64,000 bases of DNA from Morinoia aosen (Eukaryota; Arthropoda; Malacostraca; Amphipoda; Talitridae): contig CM059571.1 of assembly GCA_030386875.1 (NCBI GenBank), positions 28,638,355-28,702,354 of the forward strand, given 5' to 3'. Numbering within the stretch: the stretch's first letter is position 1; the number at the start of each line of letters is the position of its first letter. Below the pieces are notes generated by a model. It worked only from the letters and a program-made list of their open reading frames with translations. It searched no databases and was not told where the DNA came from. This document shows, piece by piece, positions 56,509-64,000 of this stretch. The position numbers and the translations under genes are program-made.

Positions 56509-58369
56509 CCTGGTTATTTACCAATATAATAATCAATCAATTGAAGTTTTAAGAATCGTAACTTACAATTTTAACACAGGAAGCTAAAAACATCCTAAGT
56601 AAAATATCTCCAATTGAAAAGTACTGTGTAACAAAACAACTATCATTTTAGGTAAAGAAACAACGCATCGAATTAAAATTGACTGGACATTGTAAAAATG
56701 AAATCATTCACACCCCCACCACCAAGAAAAGCGGAAGAGCCGCTGCTCAAATACACATCATGAACGCAGAAATCCTAAGTTAATAACAGAATACACGTCC
56801 CGAAACATAGTCGTGAATAACGCAACACAAAAAAAAAATCCGTTAACTAAAAACTATAAACGGCCTCCAAAAACTGTAATAGAAAACTCCACGGTTATCG
56901 GAACCAGGATTCAACTAACTTTTCAGTGTAGGAACACGTCAGCAACATATCGAAAATAAATGCCAAAAAAAATAATCGTTGAACATGAAAAAAGAAACCT
57001 TCCCAGAAATATTCGTTAAGGATTAAGGCAATCAGGCAATATTTATTCAAAAAAATTTTCGTTTCGTACGCAGAAGAAGGAACTAAACAACTGGGAATCG
57101 TTACACATAAAAATTAAACGCCGCATGAATATGCTACGGACAACTTCGTTGACAACCACAGAGTTTGGTTATTATGAAAACAATATCACTTGTAAAAAAA
57201 ATTATACATATATACGCGCATGAAAATGTTTATCGAAACTGCTATCAATTTAAATCATCAACATCATCGTAGAAAGAAATCCGATTCAATCGAAATTGAA
57301 AGAATGCATACTGTATATTTGAACAGTCGTCTATTCCCGAACGTCAATCCGAACAAGAGAAAAATTGGTACCAAACTCATCAAGAAGAAAAATAACTGAG
57401 TATCTGAGTAACCGCTTCAATTGTAATTCGACTTAGGTACGCAAAGTGAAGTTTGGCAATTAACCCTCACCAACAAAAAGTAAAGTGAAAACTGCATTTG
57501 AAGAACATATTTCGGAAGCCAAATGAGTTATCGGGTATGAAAACAATAACAATAAAAATTTCTAAACAGAAAAACATCCTTTCCAAAATCAAAACACGTC
57601 TTCCAAAGTTGATCAACAACGCAAGATGATACTATCAGCGTACCACCATAAGGATAATACTACCGTAAATGTAGAACGTAAGAAAAAAAAATATCATGAA
57701 TTAACGAACAGCCTCATCATCAAATCATGTAGGCATCATCGTAAACAAAATTAAGGAAATTCGTAAAAAAATATCTGATTCCCCCAAAAATCGAAAACAA
57801 AGGTGCACACATTACGCATGAAGATAATGAAAAATATTTTCTTTTTGTAAACAACGCAAGAATATACGTATTTTAGTTTCATCAACAGTCGCCATGAAGT
57901 CGCAATCTCCGTAAACATTGTTGCACGCTATACAGATCAATTGCTAAACATAAAGAAAACGAAAATGGAAAATCGCATCGTTGAAACAACAACCAAATTA
58001 TAATCACTCAAACATAAGTAAGAAATAATGCAATTTAGAACAATACATTCGTTAAGAATAATAAGAAATACGCATAAGTGAATTACAACGCATTGCCACT
58101 GAAAATTTGTTGACAAAATTTATCGCATGAAATTATCTACTGTAATCGGAAACCAATTTATACATTTTCGTGTACGTGAATATGATATCATTTTCGAGCA
58201 TCATCGCTAAAATTCGAAGGGTATAAGAAAACCTTATAACTAATTCCTGAGGTATATGTTAAATCTAAATAACACTATGTCCGCTTATAATGCATGAGGA
58301 AAAATAGTGTCGCTAAACGACGCGCGAGTGTAACAACCTCATCGTTTCAAAAACATTCCACGCCGTCGC
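56509..58369 (-). other. non-coding part of the Gypsy 3' region
   Basis: About 1.9 kb, strikingly A-rich on the plus strand (T-rich in the element's sense), with no frame above about 60 codons. It looks untranslated. Confidence 0.5.
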
Positions 58370-58687
58370 CTACACCTCGTTCGTCGCCTGTGGGTGACGT
58401 AACTGCGGCTCGGCAGTGCTTGACCTGAGCAGCTGACGTCGAAGCAACGCGTCCTCAGAACGGAACCTGTCTGCTAGCAAATTCAGTTCACGACGAAAGT
58501 AAAAGAGACAGACTCCTATCGCCAAGGTCGCTGGGAAAAGGAAAAGGAATCCTAAATCAGTAACGCGATCCGGAAGGATGTCGACTAAAGCGTTCGCCGC
58601 AATCCAGTCCTTGGAAACACGTCCCTGGTGGTGCTCTAACGCATTGGTTAGAGCCTCCACCGAGACATGCGTAAGTCTGTTCCCCAT
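58370..58687 (-). CDS. unassigned 105-codon frame with one membrane segment, 3' of pol
   Basis: Begins MGNRLTHVSVEALTNALEHH. A hydrophobic segment, DLGFLFLFPATLAIGVCLFYF (about residues 44-64), is followed by a basic, Arg-rich tail (RRELNLLADRFRSEDALLRR). A membrane segment with a short charged tail is what the end of a retroviral-type envelope looks like, and the position after pol fits that. No fusion-peptide or furin-site signature is visible, so this is a weak assignment. A splice-acceptor-like tract (TTTGTTTCCGATTTCAG) lies just upstream on this strand. The GC content is higher than its surroundings. Confidence 0.35.
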   Translation of the reverse strand: MGNRLTHVSVEALTNALEHHQGRVSKDWIAANALVDILPDRVTDLGFLFLFPATLAIGVCLFYFRRELNLLADRFRSEDALLRRQLLRSSTAEPQLRHPQATNEV

Positions 58688-58792
58688 CTTGAAGGTCAGG
58701 TGGCGATGCGTGCGCAGTCTGAAATCGGAAACAAATACAGATCAAATTAGCATGGCCACATAATTTAAATAATTGAACCAGTTATTAATACG

Positions 58793-59197
58793 TCAAATTA
58801 ATGAAAGAAACCAATGGTGACAGCTGGTGACAGCTGCAAGAAAAAGAACAAACAGCATATCTGCACGCTGCAGATCCCACACGGTCTCGACAGCTGCACA
58901 CCTAATTGCAAAACAAATCGGGCGACGGCGCTCCAAAACAACTCGGGAGCCAGCCTTCGCTCTCACAGCAATGTGTTGCTGTGTTTGTAAACACTGGAGG
59001 TTATTGAACCGTGCAAGGCTCTCGGGCAGATGCAAACCTTGGTGGTAAAATGAAATGCGTACATTCTCAATCACGCACGTAAAAACTACGGTACACCAAA
59101 GATGAAACGAAAATATAAGGCAAATACATATGATTATATAAAGAAAGTTCCAATTAAAAATATACGTAAAATTAACATCGAAGCAAGAATCACACAA
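58793..59197 (-). CDS. unassigned 134-codon frame just 3' of pol
   Basis: The frame has a hydrophobic start (FLYIIICICLIFSFHLWCTV), a polar middle and a second hydrophobic stretch (MLFVLFLAAVTS) near its end that would also serve as a signal peptide if translation began there. It lies 54 bp beyond the pol stop. It may be part of an envelope-like region or simply leader sequence. No family is recognised. Confidence 0.25.
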   Translation of the reverse strand: MCDSCFDVNFTYIFNWNFLYIIICICLIFSFHLWCTVVFTCVIENVRISFYHQGLHLPESLARFNNLQCLQTQQHIAVRAKAGSRVVLERRRPICFAIRCAAVETVWDLQRADMLFVLFLAAVTSCHHWFLSLI

Positions 59198-59250
59198 TAG
59201 TATTATGTGAACATAGTAACATCGTCAGTCGTAAGTCGCATAGTTTTCAT

Positions 59251-62200
59251 TCAACACTTTTTACGTAAAGGTAGTACATGATTTTTGTTACTCCTGAATG
59301 TTTTATTACCAATTTTGATTTCCACGTAATTTCGGTTAATTTTTGTGATAATTCCCGGCCCATTCCAGGCAAGATCTAGTTTGTTTTTTCGCATGTGATT
59401 GCGCAACAATACACGGTCACCGAGGTCAAAATTTTTATTTTTACGTCGAAGGTTGTGATACATGGTTCTTTCACTGGTGTTATTTATTATTGTAGCTCTA
59501 ACGTTTTCAACAATGCGGGCAGCTGCTTGAGCGCGAAATTTTATTATATCCTCGTTTGTGTCGTGACTGTAATTAGGTTCGAAAGTTACGGCGCTAAAGC
59601 TCGGACACGTATCGCGATTGAAAATAATGAACGAGGGTGTATCCCCCAAAGTAGTATTTAAACTATTGTTTATCGCGTTCTCTGTGCTGTTTAGACACTG
59701 ATCCCATTCGGTATGCGCTAAAGAGTTAATATATAATTTTAATAAATTCGTAATCTTGCGATTATTTCGTTCAACAATAGCGTTACTGTGAGGACTCCAA
59801 GGGAGGACCTCTTTTTTCGCAATACAATGAATTTGAGAGAATTTTTTAACTGCCGCAGATTTAAATTCAAGAGCTTGGTCACTTAGAAGTGTTTTAGGAT
59901 AGCCAAAGGTTGAGAAGCAGCTGTCAAGACAAGAAACAACTGTATCTGCTAATCGATCTGCTGTCGCGTAAAGCTTACAGTAACGCGAGAATAAGTCAAT
60001 GATAATTAAAATATATTTATTCTGCTGATCTGTGACAGGTAGAGGACCAAGAAAGTCCATTGATACCACCTCGAACGGTTCTTTAGCGATGGGAGCGTCT
60101 AATATTTTAATAGGTACAGTACTGCTGGCTTTAAGAATTTTACATACATCACACATTTTGACAAAATTACGTATGATACTCTTCTCTAATAAATGAAAAT
60201 AACGCAACTTAAATTTAAACAAGGTATGCGTCGCATCAGTATGATACAAAGAGTGTATACTGAGCACCGCCTTGTTCATTAGCGATGTCGGTATAACCGA
60301 AGTGAGAATAGTACTTTCCCTAGAGTCTATTTGTCGGCGTCTATAAAGTATGTCGTTCAGAATTAAGTATTTTTGTAAGTCAGGGATCGTGGATTTACTA
60401 CTAGATAGTAATGCGTCTTTAACCTCAGAACAGAATGGGTCTAGTTGTTGCTCATTTCGAAATTCGTCTAAAGTCCATGATACGTCTCTTAACTGAGGTA
60501 CATACTCAATCAGTCGGGGTTTTGCAGTCGTCTCTGGCGTCTCTTGATCAGAGTGCGTCGCGTCTGTTTTGTCTACGTCTGCGTTCAGTGCTCCACTTCG
60601 TGTAGTCACTGGGAAAGCGTCGACCTCATTGAACTCTGCACAGTTTTCGAGATCTGAGATAGTTAACTGCTCGGGTAATCGGCTTAGACAGTCTGCAATT
60701 AGATTCTGTTTCCCGGGGAAATATTTTACTACGGGTTCGAAGGATTGAACTGTTAGACACCATCTAGACATAGCCGAATCGTCAGGAAGCTTTTTGAAAA
60801 ACAAGGGCTGTAAAGGTTTGTGATCGGTGTAGAGATAGATCGGATATCCAAGAATGAGATATTTAAATGCTTTCAGCGCGCTTACAATGGCGAAGAACTC
60901 TTTTTTCGTCGTTGAATAGCGCTTTTGTGTTGAGTTTAGACTTTTACTGTAGTAAGCAATAGCCTTCATAGATTTATTTGAGTCATTATCGTGTTGCAAA
61001 AGTACCGCACCGATACCAAAATTAGATGCATCCGTAAATACATGGAAAGGCTTATGAAAATCAGGGTGCCGTAACACAGTGTCTGACGTTAAAACAGATT
61101 TGATTTTCCCAAAAGCTTTCTGACATTCAGGATTCCAGATAAACTCAACATTTTTACGTAATAACTGATAAAGAGGGTATGAAATCGATCCAAACATCGG
61201 TATGTGATTGCGGAAATAGTTCGCCACTCCTAGAAAACTTTGCAGTTCTTTCACATTTTTTGGAATGGGAAAGTTTTGTAGCTTTTCTGATTCTTTGCAG
61301 CGAATTCCGTCTGCCGGCACGATGTGTCCAAGATATTCAATTGAGCTTTTTAGAAAATGACACTTTTCAAGTTTAAGTGATAGATTTCCACTTCGTAGTT
61401 TCTCAAAAACACGATTTAAATCCTTCAGATGTTGGTTTATTGATTTTGAAAATACTAGGATATCATCGAGAAATACAAAACAGAGTTTACCGATGACATT
61501 TGCAAGAACAGAAGAAATGATTCTTTGGAAAACTGATGGACTCGAGGACAACCCGAATGGCAGCCTCTTGAACTGAAATTTCTCGTAACCGATACTGAAC
61601 GCGGCGAATTTACGGCATTTTTCTTCCAACTCGACCTGATGAAAGGCAGAGCGGAGGTCGAGACTTGAAAAAATGCTATTACCACCTAGAGAGTAAAGTA
61701 CTTCGTCTATGCGTGGGATGGGGTAACATTCCTTGATAATTATTTTATTGAGTTCGCGGAAATCAATCACGGGACGTATCTCGCCCGACTTCTTTTTAAC
61801 AACAATTAAAGGAAAATTGTATTCAGAGCTCGATGGTTCAATTATTCCTTGATTCAACATCTGTTTATTGGCTTGCAACAATTCGTTTTGATACTTATGT
61901 GGAATTCGATATGGAGGGATGTTAAGTACTGGAGCATCAGGTTTTAATTCAATAGCATGTCGCATGACATTCGTGACTGCAATATTTTCGCCTTCTAGAG
62001 TAATTACGTCTCTAAAATCGTTTAATAAATTTATCAGTAATGGTTTAGCATCATCATTTTCACAATTTACATCGTCACACGTCAGAGGACGTCTCTCGTT
62101 ACTACCTCCTTCTGGTACAACATCTTTGTGTGCATTAATTCCTACTTCATCAACACGATTATCGTTACCACAATGCCTCGTTTCTACAGATACTACCCCA

Positions 62201-63522
62201 ACGTCTTTACCAGAGATGGCATTGAAACTTCCACCATTAACACTGTCGACTCCGGGTAGATCCGCATTACCGTGGGCATCGCACAAGTTAGCATCTCGCA
62301 CAGCTTCGTGCACGGTAGACATGTAAATCTCGTGTTCAATTTCCATGTCGTCAATTTCTTCAATCGTACTTAACATCGTATTGTCGCTTATATATACCAC
62401 GTCCTCCGAGACGTTCAAAAGCATTACCGGGACAAAACCATTTGACTTGATATCCACAACTGATTCGGCGACATAAATACCATTCGCGAGAATTGTTTTA
62501 TTCATAATATACCTTCCGGGCTTAGCCTTTTTGACATACCCATTAATAACACGTAAACAATTCCTTGGCATTTCCACTGCTCCACAATGAACAACTATTT
62601 CTCGTCTTTTACTATTTTTTAAGCTTCTCGCATGTTCCTCAGTTTCTCTTATTTTCTTCGCATGCTGTTTATTTTTTACTTTCCCATTTTCTCCTCGCCC
62701 TGCCGTTGGGCCTGGGGTACCCCTCTCTTCTGCAGTATTTATCTCTAGGCCATTTTTATCGCCACTTTCTTGGCTCGCAATTTTTGATTCTCTCTGCTTC
62801 AGCAGATATTTTCTTATTTTCCTCCTATTCGCAAGCATGTCAGCCATTAGACATTCTGGATTACTTATTGTATTGAAAAATATATCCTTCCTACTTTGCT
62901 CGTGCAATTCCTGCACATCATGAAACGGTACTTTAACTCCGTCATGAACGATAAAACCTTCTTTAAAATTTAGCACGGCGTCCTGCAAAATATCTCTGCC
63001 AAGGATTACGTCATATCGAAATTCGCTATTCTTCAGCAGCAAAGCGCTAGTTTTAATTTCTTTATTATTAGGCAGGGTAATGCAAAGATCAACCTCTCCT
63101 GTCACTTGGCTTTTTGAATTTATACCTCTGATACTCAGAGCACTGGGCTTAATTTGCTCATTAAGACCCTTGAAATTTTGATAACTCACTAAACATCTGT
63201 CGCTACCACTATCTATGAGAGCGCTCATCAACTTTGTATCATGACGTAGAATAATTGTAGGCTTCTTAGAACGCCGCAATGAAAATAAACCATCGCTTTC
63301 TTTCCTTAAACGACCTTCTTTCATTATCGTCGCTGACAAACAAACTTCTACAGGTAGTTCAGAATTTACACCTACATTAAGTTCTTGTTCACCTAGTAAT
63401 TCAAACTTATTAGTACAAGGAAATAACGGATCCACCACAGCAGTCGACTTTATAATAGTATCTGGTTTCAACACCACATTTTTGGTGACGGGGATAGTAG
63501 CTGCAACTCCGGCCACTGGCAA
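59251..63522 (-). CDS. pol: Ty3/Gypsy Pol polyprotein (protease, RT, RNase H, integrase)
   Basis: 1423 codons, uninterrupted. Protease: ALIDSGSDRCLVS, DSG at residues 104-106. A long charged linker of about 300 residues with a KKxxE-rich middle follows. RT: NQGIIEPSSSEYNFPLIVVK near 570, LPFGLSSSPSVFQRI near 650, and the catalytic FVFLDDILVFSKS near 684. RNase H: HVFTDASNFGIGAVLL near 830 and YTDHKPLQPLF near 910. Integrase: H..H..C..C zinc region near 1095-1125 (CDVCKILKA); catalytic D in SMDFLGPLP near 1154, D in LLSDQALEFKS near 1211, E in SNAIVERNNRK near 1250. The C terminus has DRVLLRN and WNGPGIITKI with no chromodomain. Gag lies upstream in another frame, so a programmed frameshift, usual in the family, is likely. 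All catalytic residues are present. Confidence 0.95.
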   Translation of the reverse strand: MPVAGVAATIPVTKNVVLKPDTIIKSTAVVDPLFPCTNKFELLGEQELNVGVNSELPVEVCLSATIMKEGRLRKESDGLFSLRRSKKPTIILRHDTKLMSALIDSGSDRCLVSYQNFKGLNEQIKPSALSIRGINSKSQVTGEVDLCITLPNNKEIKTSALLLKNSEFRYDVILGRDILQDAVLNFKEGFIVHDGVKVPFHDVQELHEQSRKDIFFNTISNPECLMADMLANRRKIRKYLLKQRESKIASQESGDKNGLEINTAEERGTPGPTAGRGENGKVKNKQHAKKIRETEEHARSLKNSKRREIVVHCGAVEMPRNCLRVINGYVKKAKPGRYIMNKTILANGIYVAESVVDIKSNGFVPVMLLNVSEDVVYISDNTMLSTIEEIDDMEIEHEIYMSTVHEAVRDANLCDAHGNADLPGVDSVNGGSFNAISGKDVGVVSVETRHCGNDNRVDEVGINAHKDVVPEGGSNERRPLTCDDVNCENDDAKPLLINLLNDFRDVITLEGENIAVTNVMRHAIELKPDAPVLNIPPYRIPHKYQNELLQANKQMLNQGIIEPSSSEYNFPLIVVKKKSGEIRPVIDFRELNKIIIKECYPIPRIDEVLYSLGGNSIFSSLDLRSAFHQVELEEKCRKFAAFSIGYEKFQFKRLPFGLSSSPSVFQRIISSVLANVIGKLCFVFLDDILVFSKSINQHLKDLNRVFEKLRSGNLSLKLEKCHFLKSSIEYLGHIVPADGIRCKESEKLQNFPIPKNVKELQSFLGVANYFRNHIPMFGSISYPLYQLLRKNVEFIWNPECQKAFGKIKSVLTSDTVLRHPDFHKPFHVFTDASNFGIGAVLLQHDNDSNKSMKAIAYYSKSLNSTQKRYSTTKKEFFAIVSALKAFKYLILGYPIYLYTDHKPLQPLFFKKLPDDSAMSRWCLTVQSFEPVVKYFPGKQNLIADCLSRLPEQLTISDLENCAEFNEVDAFPVTTRSGALNADVDKTDATHSDQETPETTAKPRLIEYVPQLRDVSWTLDEFRNEQQLDPFCSEVKDALLSSSKSTIPDLQKYLILNDILYRRRQIDSRESTILTSVIPTSLMNKAVLSIHSLYHTDATHTLFKFKLRYFHLLEKSIIRNFVKMCDVCKILKASSTVPIKILDAPIAKEPFEVVSMDFLGPLPVTDQQNKYILIIIDLFSRYCKLYATADRLADTVVSCLDSCFSTFGYPKTLLSDQALEFKSAAVKKFSQIHCIAKKEVLPWSPHSNAIVERNNRKITNLLKLYINSLAHTEWDQCLNSTENAINNSLNTTLGDTPSFIIFNRDTCPSFSAVTFEPNYSHDTNEDIIKFRAQAAARIVENVRATIINNTSERTMYHNLRRKNKNFDLGDRVLLRNHMRKNKLDLAWNGPGIITKINRNYVEIKIGNKTFRSNKNHVLPLRKKC

Positions 63523-63569
63523 CTCCTTCTCTACTCCAAGACACTTTGGTTTTTCCGAATCGTCCCTAT

Positions 63570-64000
63570 CTACTCTAAAAAATCATCACCCTCGGAAGAT
63601 GCAGCGTAATACGCTTCACCATGGCTTCGACCTCGACCACGCGAATGACATTCACGTGCAAAATGGCCGACCCTTCCACATTTGTAGCAAGCATGACCAC
63701 GGAAATTCGATTTGTTTTCACCTCTCTTATTTGTGCACATACCTTGAACATGACCCGCGGTTTTGCATAGTGAACAAAAGGATTTAGGTCGATCAATACC
63801 ACTCTGTTGTGTACTAACCACCTGTGCTTCGTTGCACTCCATAGAACCTAAAGGTCGATCACCAAAATATGAATATTGTCTGCCCCTTTGAAATCTAGCA
63901 GGTCTCCAATTGCTTCTGAAAAATGGCCTCCGACCATGAAAACGTCGATTCTTATTTTGTTAGGCATAGAAGACCTCTGGGTACGATTCCTTCTCGTCCC
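63570..64000 (-). CDS. gag: Ty3/Gypsy Gag, C-terminal nucleocapsid part (partial)
   Basis: The end of Gag. It has an Arg-rich stretch (GRRPFFRSNWRPARFQRGRQ), a CCHC-type knuckle CSLCKTAGHVQGMC, then a classic knuckle CYKCGRVGHFARECH. The acidic end reads ASSEGDDFLE. Two zinc knuckles bind the element's RNA during packaging. It finishes about 50 bp before the first ATG of pol, in a different frame. The capsid part lies beyond the window edge. Because it is cut by the window I cannot say whether the gene is whole. Confidence 0.85.

Larger units (their letters stand above)
56179..64000 (-). mobile_element. Ty3/Gypsy LTR retrotransposon (5' end beyond the window)
   Basis: In reading order from the right edge: end of gag with two zinc knuckles, a 1423-codon pol, a roughly 2.7-kb 3' region, a polypurine tract and a 3' LTR. 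The pol looks whole. There is no chromodomain, so it is not a chromovirus; the clade is not otherwise resolved. The long 3' region would have room for an envelope, but no complete one is seen. The element looks young because pol is uninterrupted, but LTR divergence cannot be read since the 5' LTR is outside. Confidence 0.88.

Noticed and set aside
58578-58763. Plus-strand frame opposite the membrane-type frame
   Set aside because: It lacks any motif and overlaps the better-supported minus-strand frame in the element's sense direction.
61919-62326. Long plus-strand frames opposite pol
   Set aside because: They are shadows of the uninterrupted minus-strand pol.

Overview
This window looks like intergenic DNA from a large, AT-rich, repeat-laden arthropod-type (probably insect) genome. 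I see no convincing host protein-coding gene, no rRNA, no true tRNA gene and no CRISPR. Nearly everything recognisable is a mobile element, and several are nested. The arthropod assignment is an inference from the element mix (Polinton, Ty3/Gypsy, hAT, PIF/Harbinger, Penelope-like, Jockey/CR1-like LINE, tRNA-derived SINE) and from base composition; the species cannot be named.

Layout, left to right. 1-1037: leader and probable LTR of an LTR element that runs off the left edge on the minus strand. 1731-9606: a decayed hAT DNA transposon (minus strand), split by a young 5.3-kb element with long direct terminal repeats (3030-8314; TG...CA ends, CAAG target duplication). 9607-17982: mostly featureless AT-rich DNA with one small TTAA-flanked element at 14634-15410. 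17987-22121: two copies of a 1.2-kb TTAA-type non-autonomous element in opposite orientation, with a SINE between them. 22185-38895: a broken Polinton/Maverick with terminal inverted repeats, packaging ATPase, family-B DNA polymerase, phospholipase-like protein, chromodomain integrase, penton, major capsid, adenoviral-type protease and a long coiled-coil fibre-like protein. Its polymerase gene carries two further TTAA-type insertions. 38900-49430: mostly featureless, with a Penelope-like fragment (43.2-43.5 kb), a truncated LINE (45.3-47.2 kb) and a second SINE copy (47.65-47.95 kb). 49432-51025: a Harbinger-like MITE carrying a hAT-like MITE inside it. 52531-53558: another TTAA-type element. 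54.0-54.8 kb: 5' exons of a PIF/Harbinger transposase with introns. 56.2 kb to the right edge: a Ty3/Gypsy element on the minus strand with an uninterrupted 1423-codon pol.

The most interesting pattern is a group of unrelated-looking elements about 0.8-1.2 kb long. They all sit in TTAA duplications and have short GC-rich terminal inverted repeats. In several, a gene-free interior is built of repeated modules, and in two of those one module is inverted. Six loci in 64 kb fit the ends-and-target rule. They look like products of one piggyBac-type transposition machinery acting on several families, but no transposase for them is present here. All coordinates and similarity statements come from reading by eye; no database search or alignment program was run.
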